Origin: Posidonia oceanica
Lineage: Eukaryota; Streptophyta; Magnoliopsida; Alismatales; Posidoniaceae
Length of the DNA: 64,000 bases
Assembly: GCA_037176725.1 (NCBI GenBank)
Contig: JAZBRS010000076.1
Location: 124,825,001 to 124,889,000, forward strand
Direction: 5' to 3'
Of the stretch, positions 40,985 through 52,370 are shown in pieces (within the stretch, counting starts at the first letter, position 1; each line of letters begins with the position of its first letter). The notes under the pieces are model-generated. The model was not told where the DNA came from, did not search any database, and saw nothing but the letters and a program-made list of their open reading frames with translations. The translations under genes were made by a program, and so were the position numbers.

Positions 40985-42239
40985 CAGGGGTTGCATGTGC
41001 TACTGCTTGCTGCTGTGCTGTTGGTGCCTGCTGCATTTCTGCTTGTACATGTTGTGCTACTGTGGGTGCATGTTGTACTGCTGCTGATGCATGTTGTGCT
41101 GCTACTGGTATTTGCTGTGCTGTTGCTTCCTCTGCATGCTCTAGTGTGCTCGTCAGGGATGTATCAGGCTGGCGGCTGATCAGGGTACCGCCGCCTGTTG
41201 CATTGCCTAAGTGTGGCATGCGCTGCACAAACCATCTAGACCCACCCCCTGGCCGTAGGGTGATCAGTTCATCTGGTCTAGTGGGTGCCTCGAGCGCTAG
41301 ATCTTCCTCTAGGACCATGATAGAGGGATCTGTGGCCACGACCTTCCCCTTCTTCTATGCTGTCTCATGCTCTGCCACGTCCTGTGCCAGCGACACGAGC
41401 TGCTCCTGGAATAACTGCTCCAAGTCCCCCATAGAGAAATCAATTTGAGCATCTACAGCCGCTCCTGCCTCCTCATCCGAGGGTGAGTCGACGTAATAAG
41501 CGATTGCTGGGCTTGCGGGCAGTCTTGGCTTGACTGCTAGGCTTTCTGCTGCTTGGGGCATCTGTTTTGCTGCTGCTGGGTAGGCTGCTAGGGTCACTGC
41601 TGCTATTGGCAGGGAGGCACAACTGCTCTTCTGGAGGGCCAATGGTTGGGCCGCCATGCTTGGGGATGAAGCGCCGGTGCCCGTGGGTGACAGTGGTGGT
41701 CTCCCGGTAGCAGCGGCGAGAATCTTCCGCATAGCAAAATCTGCTGAAGCTGACAGCGGTGTGCCTGACAGAGCCGCCTGGCTTGCTTGTGGCGCTGTCG
41801 ATGATGCGGGCCGAGTCACGTTGCCGTCTGATCCAACTGACTGTGCCGTCGGAGAATGTGATTTCCATGCTAGCACGGCTGCGGCCACAGGTTGACTGCT
41901 GGATAACGTCGGCGGGCATGCTTCTGACTCTGGTGCTACAGCTGCGACTGTCGGTGACTTTGGTGATGCTGCAGGAAGAGGGGAAACTGTCAGCTCCGCC
42001 CCGGGGTCAACCAATACTGCTGCTTCATTAGTGAGTGCCAAGCAAACTGACCGAGACGCAGTCACGCTGAGCTGATCCTTGCTGCTGGTTGGGGCTGCCT
42101 CAACTATGCCAGACTCCTCCTCATCTGAGTAGTAGTCCTCAATGCAGACCCATTCTTCTACCGGCAGTAGAGAGCTCGGGCATAATGCCTGCTGAGCTGG
42201 GGCCTTACTGCTGCTTGAATCCAGGATACCTACACTGGT
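40985..42239 (-). pseudogene. pol: Level-1 pol linker between protease and RT
   Basis: Encodes on the minus strand an acidic and Ala/Gln-rich linker: YYVDSPSDEEAGAAVDAQ, then PDELITLRPGGGSRWFVQ and a Gln/Ala/His-rich low-complexity tail. It aligns with 24170-25450 of the level-2 element. The CAG-rich DNA (TGCTACTGCTTGCTG on plus) was the target of the level-2 insertion, and the linker continues at 13119 on the far side. Confidence 0.8.
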
Positions 42240-43397
42240 GAAGTTAGTGAGGTCCTACGGGATAGCCATCCTCTGATCCTTAAGCTGTATGCATTTGTCT
42301 TTGCTAGACTGTAAGTCATATCCAAGACCTTCTGAATCTCTTCGCTCTGCTGCTCTGATTGGCTCGGCGATTCCCTGGCCATATCGCCCGAGCAGCACTC
42401 CCTTGACATAGCCCCACCTATGACAGACATTTTCGACCATCCAAAAGGGGTTGCTGTGAACGGCCAAGGAGTTGATACGTTCAAGATTAGGTACAAAGCT
42501 AACCAGCTCACACCGATTAACTCGATACAAGGCAGCTGAAAACTCAGGGTCAAAAGGGATAGTATGCGAAGAGATGGGCGCAACCACCTCGATCCACTCT
42601 TTCTCAAAGTTTTCCGCCATAACAACGATAACATCGTCGCCGTGGCAAAACTTGATCATGCGGTGGAGGGTCGAGAGGATGACCTAATGCTTGTGCAGCC
42701 AAGGGTGCCCAAGTAGGAAGTTAAAGTTAGGCTCCAAGTCAACAATGTAGAATTCCACATCGAAGGTGACCGGGCCAATAATCAGAGGAATAATCAAAAT
42801 CCCTAGAGCATCATGGTGAGTATTGTCAAAAGCTGTCATTCCCTTTATCGCCGGAGTGATATCCTCTGCTTTGAATCCGAGCCTGGTTGTAGTGCACAAT
42901 GGACTGACATTAAGGCTTGACCCGTTATCAACAAACGATAGGGGAATGCGAAAGTTTTTGTATTGCACCGTGACAAACAAGGGTTGGTTATGATTAATCC
43001 CCACTGGAGGTAGTTCATCGCTCATGAAAGAGATGATCTGAGGCTCCGCGATGACGCCAACCATGCTTTCCAGGGCCGTGGGTTCTATGGCTTGGGACAC
43101 ACGGGCTGCTTGGAACACTCGGAGAAAAGCCTCACGGTGTTCAGAAGAGGAGTGTATAAGGTCCCAATTGGAAATATCGGCTTTAACCCTCCTAAGCTGG
43201 GAGGTAATGTTGGTTTTGTGGTGCGGCTTTCTAGTGATAAGAGGGGATGCTTTAGGGGCGGGCTCTACCAGGCTAGGTGTAGGGGGTTGGCTTGACGCTG
43301 GGGGTGCTGCAGGTTGGCTAACTGGTGGGGGTGCAGCAGGTGCTGGACGGCTGGGCCTTACCACCAGTGCTGTGGGCTGGTATACCCTCCCCGATCG
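42240..43397 (-). pseudogene. pol: Level-1 protease and G-patch-like segment, degraded
   Basis: Minus strand: SGRVYQP, then RRVKADISNWDLIHSSSEHR, FVDNGSSLNVSPL (protease active site), AFDNTHHDALGILIIPL, FNFLLGHPWLHKH, and CHRWGYVKGVLLGRYGQGI (G-patch-like). A stop follows HPWLHKH (near 42685) and another follows MAIP (near 42257). The CGA codon at 43395-43397, in frame between gag and protease, corresponds to the TGA of level 2. Confidence 0.85.
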
Positions 43398-46144
43398 CGT
43401 GACTTCTGTGCATGTTTCCATGGCATAGTTGTAAGGCACGCAATGGGGGTCTTAGGTTAAGTCAATAACCGTAAGGGCCTATGCTGCGAGCACAAGAGGG
43501 GCTACCGGAGGGTTGGCTGGGTGATAGGGCGAAGGGTACTGGTGCTGGTAGGTTGCTGGAGGCCCTGGTTGAGACCTAGCTAACAGGCTGACTAGGGGTC
43601 TACCTAAATAGGAGGCTGGGGTTTGGGCCTGCGGTCTGGCTTGACGGTGTACAGGGGCAGGGGTCTAAGGATGCATGGTAGGGCTTGTGGCGGAGCACCC
43701 CAGCCTGGCACGCGATCGGATCATATGGACTCCTGACTCGGAGCCGGCAATAGCCGCACGATACATAGAGAGAGGAAAGGGCTCTGAGACATCATGAATG
43801 AGCTCAGAGGGGTCTATCATAGACGTAGCAGGCTCGGAGGGAGAGAGAGAATAGATTCTCGAGGTCCCTGCGCCTTCCAGATTGGGATGCTCCGGGAGGG
43901 GCTGGTGGATGATGCTAGGATGAGGGGGTGCTAATGCTTGTGCAGGGGCTGATGCTGATGGAGCAGATGAAGGTGCCTCATGCGTGTGGATCGTAATTGT
44001 TCCCGATTCGATCAGGTTCTGAATGGCGTCCCACAAAGTGAAACAACTATTCGTCGAGTGCCCTACGGCTCGATGAAAGTCGCAAAAAAGGTGCGCCTTA
44101 TGCCAATGCGGAAGTGGATTTGGCAGCAAGCGGACCTCGAGAAACCTCAGAAATGACGCAACCTTGGGGAGGACGGCACTTAACGGCTCCACTAGTGGGG
44201 TGAATTGACGCCGCTGTCACCTTTGCCCATGGGGCTGCACTTGTTGAACCGGTGCGGCAGGATACATCGGTTGGGCGGTGGTAGTGATTTGTGGTGTGGG
44301 AGGTGCTCTAGGTGCTAGTGCATATACTACTTGATTCGGGGGAGGCCGAACTGCCAACTGAACAGGCACGAGCGCGGGGTTGACGTAAGCAACAGTAGGC
44401 TTCGACGAGTCTGTCTTCTTGGACTGGCTGCTGGTAGTACCACTACTGTTGCTGTTGGTATTGCTACTGGTGTTGTTGCTGTTGCCGCTGGTGGTGGCCT
44501 ACTTGGCAAACGCAGAGAGTGCCGGGAAGTTGCCACTCTGTAGCGAACTCTCCACGCGAGTGCCAGCCCGAATCAGTGCAGTGAAGGTCGTGATAGGTTG
44601 AATGCTGAGTAGAGCCCCGACAGCAGGATGCGCACCCCCAATCACAATCTCGAGGGACTCCTCATCAGAGGGTCCGTCTCGAACCTACGAAGCGAGTGCA
44701 CACCAGCGGCCGACATACTCCCCGAACGGCTCGCCGGGGTTCTGCTTTAATGCTACCAGGTCCATGCGCTTAGGGACCAGGTCTAGGTTGAAGGAATATT
44801 GTCCTAGGAACGCCTGGCTGAGGTCGTACCACGTCTTGATGCTGGCCATATCAAGTGAGGTGAACCACTTGAGCGCAAGGCCACTTAAACTTTTCTGGAA
44901 CAAGCGGATTAGCAACCTCTCGTCAGCCTAGAGCTGAGCGAGATCTCCGCAATACGCCGTCAGATGTGCTATTGGACAGCCTCTACCATTATATTTTTCA
45001 AATACTGGGATGCGGAACTTCGGTGGGAGCACCGCCTCTGGGAAGTAACAGAGGTCCTAGAACTGGTAAGACTGGTGGTCTGTACCCTGCACTTGTCGAA
45101 GTGCTTTCTCCAGAATGGCGAACCTGTTGTCGTTGGATTCCGGAGCTGCTGCCAAATGAGGTGCTACAGCAGGGGCAGGGGCCACATATGCCGCATAGGA
45201 CACACCAAGGTGCTCCTCTGGGTCAACCATCACATCGCCTAGTGGAGCGATGGGTTGGGCGGCCTATCCGTGCAGGTGTGTTGTGTGTGCTGGCATGTAT
45301 GCAGGGGTAAGGTATTGCTGATGCAGGGGGTATGACTAACTAGCATGCTGAGTAATAGGTGATGCAGAGTGCTGGAGCGTCAGCTGCTGCACCAGCACGG
45401 TACTGGGCTACGGGCCAGAGGGATACTGCGCTCCGACCAATCCCAAGGACTGACCACCAGGTGCTAGAGGAGGATGCTGTGTAGGGTGTTGTGCATATGC
45501 AGGAGGCGGAAGCTGGGCCCCCATCGCTTAAGCAGTGAGTAGCTGAGGCGATGGTCTGGGCGGGGGAGCAGAGGGGAATGCCTACGACACGAGAACAGGT
45601 CGCAGCGGAGCCTCAAGAGCAGCAGGAGTGAATGAAGGGCGAGAGATAGAGCCATGCCCTGTAGTCTCTGGGCAGCCTCCATCAACTACTGATACTGCAT
45701 CTCAGGGGACCCATCAGTAGGTATGCTGAATTGCAGGATCGACGGGGAACCAGAATCAAGCGGCTGGGACACAGATTGTTCAAGGGGCGGAGGTCCTAAG
45801 GCGAAATTTGCCGTAGTAGGGTGGGTGTCAAAAGTGACATTACCCTGGGGAGGAGTCAGCGGTGTCTCTGGAGCGCGGGCGGCGGTTACCAAGACAGTCT
45901 CGGCAACTAGGTCCAGTGGAGCCTGCCACTGCCCCATAGAATAAGAGGGAGGCAACTGTACCAAAGAAGGAGACGCTGGCACAAAGGGGGTCAATGTGGG
46001 AGCTGAAGGGACCGAAAGAGGGGCCACCTCCTGGGCAACAGGGACCTGGGCATCACCGACAAACTAGGCCATCGCTGACCGAGAACGGGTGATCACAGGG
46101 CTACGAGAGGGAGCAAGAGGGCGAATCCTAGGAGGAGCTATGTT
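43398..46144 (-). pseudogene. gag: Level-1 gag, degraded
   Basis: Minus strand, aligned throughout with the level-2 gag: N-terminal ITRSRSAMA then a stop, Pro-rich region, capsid core (LIRLFQKSLSGLALKWFTS, LSQAFLGQYSFNLDL, GEPFGEYVGRW), zinc knuckle CDFHRAVGHSTNSC and Pro-rich tail. The initiator ATG is replaced by AAC (46142-46144) and many stops are present, including TAA within the VIDLT-DPHCVPYNYA segment near 43455. Confidence 0.88.
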
Positions 46145-47227
46145 CGCTAAGGCGAAGTAGCTCGGAAGGGGGATGATCGGAAGCAGGGGTCACAGCAGGG
46201 GCATCAGTAAGAGAAGGCACTCAAGCTCTAGCTAAGGAACTCACTGACTGACCTCTACGCGAAAGGCAAACAAATAACAAGGGATTAGAACCCAAAAGTA
46301 AAAATGCAAGTGCTTTAATGTATGATATGAATGCAGATGTATGCTTTCTAGCATGCTCTCCCTCACCAATCTAGGGTGTCCTAGTAGGCAGTCTACTTCG
46401 GACGCTCATGGGTGTACGGGTCGCCGACTTAGGCTAGAAAAAAGCCGGTCCCACGTCTTAAACCCGGCCTAAAGCTCAAGTGGTGATGTAGTGGTGCGTA
46501 GGTGGCCTTGTCCCTGCCAGAAGCATGGGTAGTACCCTCTACTAACACTGACGCAACCCCCTGACAAGGGGGGACAGACCGATCTACTTACACCACGCCA
46601 AAGCGTTGGGGGCAAGAGACCGGGACTATCCTTCTCAAACTATAGGTGGACTTAGATGAGAAGAATGCATGCCCTATATGATGCTTTATGCAAATGCTTC
46701 GCGTTTTATCTTGCATATTTTATTAACTCAAGGGGGTGCAGGTGTGTTGCAATCTCTAGTTGCTCCTAGAGGTTCTTTTTACTTGCTGTTTTTAGTTAGC
46801 CATGGGGGAAGCAATCAATCTCTAATTGTCCTTAGGCTTAATGCAAAAGGAAAAGGAAATCACCCAACCATGGCAGGCAGACAACACATCATTGCAAAAG
46901 GCATGGGCATGGCATGTGCATGTGTATGTGAGCATGATAGTGAAGGGAAAACACTTATCATAGCAAAAGGCAGGTACGCATAGCATGTGCAGGTGCAGTG
47001 GCATTGCATTGGTGTAAAAGGAAGCATTCATCATTCAAAAGGCATGTATAGTGTGCCAAGCAAGTATTTAGACATGTGATGCAGGAAAAAAGCAGCACAA
47101 GCAATCATGGCATAAGGCAGGTAAATAAACAAGCAAGCAGGTAAGCATGTAAGGCAAACGGATGCAAAAAGGCAAGCAAAACACAGAAGCAAGCAGCGAA
47201 AAGCCAAGACAAAAGCCGGAGCACTCG
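46145..47227 (-). other. Untranslated leader of level-1 element
   Basis: Non-coding. 46370-46650 corresponds to the conserved leader segment 19640-19930 of level 2, with AGAGGGTACTACCCATGCTT on the minus strand. Elsewhere the similarity is weaker. Confidence 0.65.
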
Positions 47228-47246
47228 ATCCCCAGCGGAGTCGCCA
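47228..47246 (-). other. Primer-binding site of level-1 element
   Basis: ATCCCCAGCGGAGTCGCCA on plus, the exact reverse complement of the level-2 PBS, one base from the LTR end. Confidence 0.88.
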
Positions 47247-48075
47247 CTGTAGTAATCTTGAATTCTGATCGTCCATGCACGATACCAAAGCTCGCGTGCA
47301 CCGATCAAAATAGGCTCACTATATGCGATAGGATCTGAGGGAAGAAACTCGACTCGGAAATGCTGGTAAAAGAAGAAAAAAGAAATGATAAGACAAATTG
47401 GAGTCACCACCAGGTCTATTAAATTGGGAGACAGGGAAAACTGAGGGTAATACATGAAAGGACATGCGAAACCGGATGCAAAGAGAGGGCAAAGGGATGC
47501 AATGCAATGCTAAGCTATGCTATGCTATGCTATGACTCATGCCTAGGATAAAGGAGAGGTCGATGTGAGCCAAGAGAAAGGGCAAGGACTCCTGTTACGC
47601 ACAGGGAAGGTGTTAGGCACCCCCAATACGTCCAAGAGTTGGTCTTTCTTAGGCAATCTCACGCTAATGCAGGGAAATGCTAGCCTAATGCCTAAATGCC
47701 ATGAATGTCTACCTGCTATGCATGGGAAATAAACGTGCTATCTATGTGCTCAGCAACGCTGCTAGTGTTCTAAACTAGGCGGACCCTGGTTCGTGAGAAC
47801 TCCTAGGCAGTAAGCATCATAGCCCTAATGCAAGTGCAGGCGATAAAACAAAACTACGGGGAAAACCAGGCAATGCAAACGACATGCAAGTGATAAAGCA
47901 AAGCAGGTGTGGAAAACGGTGCGAAATGCAGAAAACGATGCAAGGCACGGAAAACGATGCAGGGCACGGAAAACGATGCAAAGCGAGGTGCAAAACCAAA
48001 ACAGGGGTTGGGCAGCATGCATAGGGGTAGCAGTAGGCATAAGAAGCAATAAAATCAAGTCAAGCCAACTACAAG

Positions 48076-50250
48076 CGTTGGACGTTGGCAACAACGGCGT
48101 CCAACATTGGACGCTGCCATTGCTGGCGTCCAACACCTACTGGAGGCAGACAACATGTAGCTTTTGGGAAATGATGCATTCTAGCTATATGGATGCAGTA
48201 CAGATGCAAAAATGCAGCTAAATGGGTGCATGGCATGCAAGACTAACCTAACAGAGGATCAGAGGAGGAATCAAAGCAAGGGGCAAGCTAGGATCAAGGA
48301 TCAAAGCAAGCAGGGTGTTGGACGCCCATGGGCATGGCGTCCAACGTTAGACGCCAGAGAGACAGGCGTCTAACATAGGCCAGAAGACAGCAAGACAAAA
48401 AAACATACAAATGACAAATAGAAATAGAGATCATGCATTTGGGCTACTGGAGATAAGCATAGGGCAGACATGCAAGCATGGGATCACACAAAAAGCCAAG
48501 AACTTACCAACTGCAACATGTGCCAGGCCAGAGGCACAACCAGAACGTTGGACGGGAGCTGAGCTAGCGTCCAATGTTGGACGCCTGCACCAGCAGCGTA
48601 CAACGCCCAAGGAGGCACAAACAGACAAGAAACTTGCATAAAATTAGCAAATGATCTAAAGAAGCTAAAGAACAAATGCTACCGAGGCTAAACAAGCAAG
48701 TAAACATAGGGATCATGCAAACATGCAGATCGGAGCAACATGCAAACAATTAGAAACTAAGCAGATGGACTGCGGCATTAGACGCTGGAGACAGCAGCGT
48801 CCAACATTGGACGCTGGAGCCTCTGGCGTCCAACGACAGCAGCATGCAAACCCACCTGTGCTAAGGGGGAGCTCAGCTCTAAACCCCACCTATATGCATG
48901 CAAACCACTAAGACATGCCAGAACAGGAAAGGAGCATACACAGCAAGCATCTAATCCATGAGAAGTAAGAAAGAGGAAAGCATGCATAGGAGTAAATAGG
49001 TTAAAGACTTATAGAAAAAAGCATGCAACTTAAGAAGAGGCTAGCAATCCTAAGCATGGTTGCCATAGAGGCCGGACATCACTAAGCGAGCATGGATCAT
49101 GAATAGGCATCCAAGATAAGTAAGGTGTAAGCATGGCAGCAAGCTACAGCTAACAGAGACGTTGGACGCTAGATGAACCAGCGTCCAACGTTGGACACGG
49201 CTCACCCAGGCGTCCAACGCAGGCAGATGGTAGAATGAACTTAGAGCATGCAAAGAAAATTCAAGCAAGCATGGAACAAGCAAATAGGCATGGCATAGCA
49301 TCAGAGGACATGCTAGGAAGACATGCAGCACGGATTTACAGAAGAACTGACAATAGCAAAGCATGGGAAGCATTAGAACAAGAGCAAAGTAAAATAGGGT
49401 GTTGGATGCTGGCCTATTCCGCGTCCAATGTTGGACGCACCAGCTGGTGCGTCCAACACACTGAACTTCCTTCTGCCCACAAATCACAGCCAAAAGGATT
49501 CAAAACTTCAAGAAAATGCATGGAAGCATTCAACCTAGCATGCATGAGCCTAGGGGATGGAAAACCTACCTTTTGGCGGCCTAGAACGGCGGTTCCACCT
49601 TGGTCACTGGTGCTGCAGATGTTGCGACAGAGGCTACTCTAGTGAGGTCGTGCGGGCTGCTGGAAGCACTAGAAGGGTCGGTGAAAGGTTGAGGACGGAG
49701 ATGGGAGTTCACTCTAGGCTCTAGAGGTGGCGTATTCCCCATTGGCTTCGTGTGGTGACTGCTGCAGGGGCGCGAAGTTGCTGTTTTGTTCAGCTGGTGC
49801 ATGGGTTCAAGTGCGGTGGCAGTGAATTGCAGAGGGAATTGGTAGGTTTGCAGGCGATGGCAGAGGCTTCTGGGTGTGGGGAAGCCACAAGGAATGTCAG
49901 GAGGGGGCGTGGGCTCTGCCAGAAGGCTGACGAAATCGCAGCGGTGGCAGGAATGGGTGGTGGAAATCAGCAAGTGGCATTGAGGGTGGAGAGAGCGGAT
50001 TTGGTGCTGAGGAGGAAGGGATGGCTAGTAACTCAGCCTTGGAAGGTAGTGGATGGTGTGGAGTGCGAGAGAGGATGGGTAGTAAGTGTGGGGAGGCGGT
50101 GGAGTGGACGGGCGGTGAGCCGAAGGGGGCGGAGCAATCGCTGCTGCAACCGAGCCATTAGGGGACGAAGCAGGAGGCGTCCAATGTTGGACGCTAGCAT
50201 AGGACACGTCCCACGTTGGACGCTACCTATGCTAGCGTACAACACGCTCA
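48076..50250. repeat. Seven paired-palindrome modules (GTTGGACGC ... GCGTCCAAC)
   Basis: Modules near 48076-48134, 48317-48374, 48554-48606, 48778-48830, 49163-49220, 49401-49458 and 50177-50245. Each has two inverted repeats back to back around a core such as GCGTCCAACGTTGGACGC. One member is GTTAGACGCC...GGCGTCTAAC, altered in both arms. Confidence 0.88.
49429..49458. other. 30-bp perfect palindrome in the level-1 LTR
   Basis: Half-site TGTTGGACGCACCAG followed directly by its reverse complement, within the sixth module. Confidence 0.9.
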
Positions 50251-50457
50251 GTTGGCAAAAGCTGTAAATGGGCTTGGGCCTAGAAAGGTTTAAAAATAGC
50301 AAAAGGGCTTAGGTTAAGGCTTTGAGGATTTGGGAATGGTTTTAGGCTTGGAAATGGGTTAGAAATGGGTTAGGAAAAAGGAATGCCAATCTAGAGTCCA
50401 CACGAGCTTGTAAGAGAAATCAAACAACTTCCAGACTGTCAGAATGGGGTGTCTACA

Positions 50458-52370
50458 ATCACCGACTTGCGTCTCGGTTGACAAACTCATGATCCAACTC
50501 TGCGTTTTGTCACCAACTTACTTCTTGGTTGACAAACTCGCCATCCAGCTCCGTGTTTTGTCACCAACTTGCTTCTCGGTTGACAAACTCGCCATCCAGC
50601 TCCACGTTTTGTCACCGACTTGCTTCTCGATTTACAAACTCGCCATCCAACTTCGCGTTTTGTCACCGACTTGCTTCTCGATTTACAAACTCGCCATCCA
50701 GCTCCGTGTTTTGTCACCAACTTGCGTCTCGGTTGACAAACTCACCATCCAGCTCCGCGTTTTGTCACCGACTTGCTTCTCCATTTTCAAACTCGCCATC
50801 CAACTTCGCATTTTGTCACCGACTTGCTTCTCGATTTACAAACTCAACATCCAACATCGCGTTTTCTCACCGACTTACTTCTTGGTTGACAAACTCGCCA
50901 TCCAGCTCCGCGTTTTGTCAACGACTTGCTTCTTGGTTGACAAACTCGCCATCCAGCTCCACGTTTTTTCACCGACTTGCTTCTCGATTGACGAACTAGC
51001 CATCCAGCTCCGTATTTTGTCATCGACTTGCTTCTTGGTTGACAAACACACCATCCAGCTCCGTGTTTTGTCATCGACTTGCTTCTCGGTAGACAAACAC
51101 ACCATCCAGCACCATGTTTTGTCACCGACTTGCTTCTCGGTTGACAAACTCGCCATCCAGCACCACGTTTTGTCACCGACTTGCTTCTCAGTTGACAAAC
51201 TCGCCATCCAACTCCGCATTTTGTCACCGACTTGCTTCTCGATTGACAAACTCGCCATCCAGTTCCACGATTTGTCACTGACTTGCTTCTCAGTTGACAA
51301 ACTCGCTATCCAGCTCTGCATTTTGTCACTGACTTGCTTCTTGGTTGACAAACTCGCCATCTAGCTCCGCGTTTTGTCACCGACTTGCTTCTCGGTTGAC
51401 AAACTCGCCATCCAACTCCGTGTTTTGTCACCGACTTGCTTCTCGGTTGACAAACTCGCCATCTAGCTCTGCGTTTTGTCACCGACATGCTTCTCAGTTG
51501 ACAAACTCGCTATCCAGCTCCACATTTTGTCACCGACTTGCTTCTCGGTTGACAAACTCAGCATCCAGCTCTGCGTTTTGTAACCGACTTACTTTCCAGT
51601 TGACAAACTTGCCATCCAGCTCCGCGTTTGTCATCGACTTGCTTCTTGGTTGACAAACTCGCCATCCAGCTCCAAGTTTTGTCACTGACATGCTTCTCGG
51701 TTGACAAACTCACCATCCAGCTTCGCGTTTTGTCACTGACTTGCTTCTCGGTTGACAAACTCGCCATCCAGCTCCGCGTTTTGTCACCGACTAGCTTCTC
51801 GGATGACAAACTCGCCATCCAGCTCCGCGTTTTGTCAACGACTTGCTTCTCGATTGACAAACTCGCCATCCAGCTCCGTGTTTTGTCACCGACTTGCTTC
51901 TCGTTTGACAAACTCGCCATCCAGCTTCGCATTTTGTCACCGTCTTGCTTCTCGGTTGACAAACTCGCCATCCACCTCCACGTTTTGTCACCGACTTGCT
52001 TTTCCTTTGACAAACTCACTATCCAGCTCCACGTTTTGTCACCGACTTGCTTCTCGGTTGACAAACTCGCCATCTAGCTCCACGTTACGTCACCGACTTG
52101 CTTCTTGGTTGACAAACTCGCCATCCAGCTCCGCATCTCGTCACTAACTTGCTTCTCGGTTGACAAACTCGCCATCTAGCTCCGCATTTTGTCACTGACT
52201 TGCTTCTCAGTTGACAAACTCCCCATCCAGCTCTGCGTTTTGTCATCGACTTGCTTCTTAGTTGACAAACTCCCCATCCAGCTTCGCATTTTGTCACCGA
52301 CTTTCTTCTCGGTTGACAAACTCGCCATCCAGCTTCGCGTTTTGTCACCGACTGCGTCTCGATTGGCAAA
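50458..52370 (+). repeat. 51-bp tandem array, about 37 copies
   Basis: Unit: TCACCGACTTGCTTCTCGG, TTGACAAACTCGCCATCCAG, then CTCCGCGTTTTG, with point variation. Since 51 is divisible by 3, several frames on both strands stay open for 100-300 codons (17-residue repeats such as DKLAIQLRVLSPTCFSV). This explains the long open frames without a gene. The unit contains GTTGACAAAC and TTTTGTCA, complementary around GACAAA/TTTGTC. Confidence 0.95.

Larger units (their letters stand above)
1..50457 (-). mobile_element. Level-1 Tat/Ogre-type Ty3/Gypsy retrotransposon, minus strand, 5' LTR to 3' UTR, interrupted and degraded
   Basis: Read on the minus strand, the order is 5' LTR (47248-50457), PBS (47228-47246), leader, gag, protease, pol linker, RT/RNase H, integrase, plant-mobile-domain ORF and a 3' hairpin array that leaves the window at base 1. 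It is split by a complete plus-strand element (13125-40979, TSD CTGTG) and a solo LTR (3286-9374, TSD CCATG). About 16.5 kb of it is present after removing the insertions. Every coding part carries stops or frameshifts, so it is a dead copy. Its 3' LTR is outside the window. The flank at its right end (ATCAC, 50458-50462) should be its target duplication. Confidence 0.9.
47248..50457 (-). repeat. 5' LTR of level-1 element (3,210 bp)
   Basis: On the minus strand it starts TGTAGACACCCCATTCTGAC and ends CAAGATTACTACA, next to the PBS. Shorter than the 5.7-6.1 kb LTRs in the window and alignable to them only at the termini, the conserved block (47581-47650), the GCGAAACGATGC-like short repeats near 47900-47990 and the PBS-like site (47401-47409, one mismatch). 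It carries seven palindromic TTGGACGC modules. No convincing gene. Confidence 0.9.
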
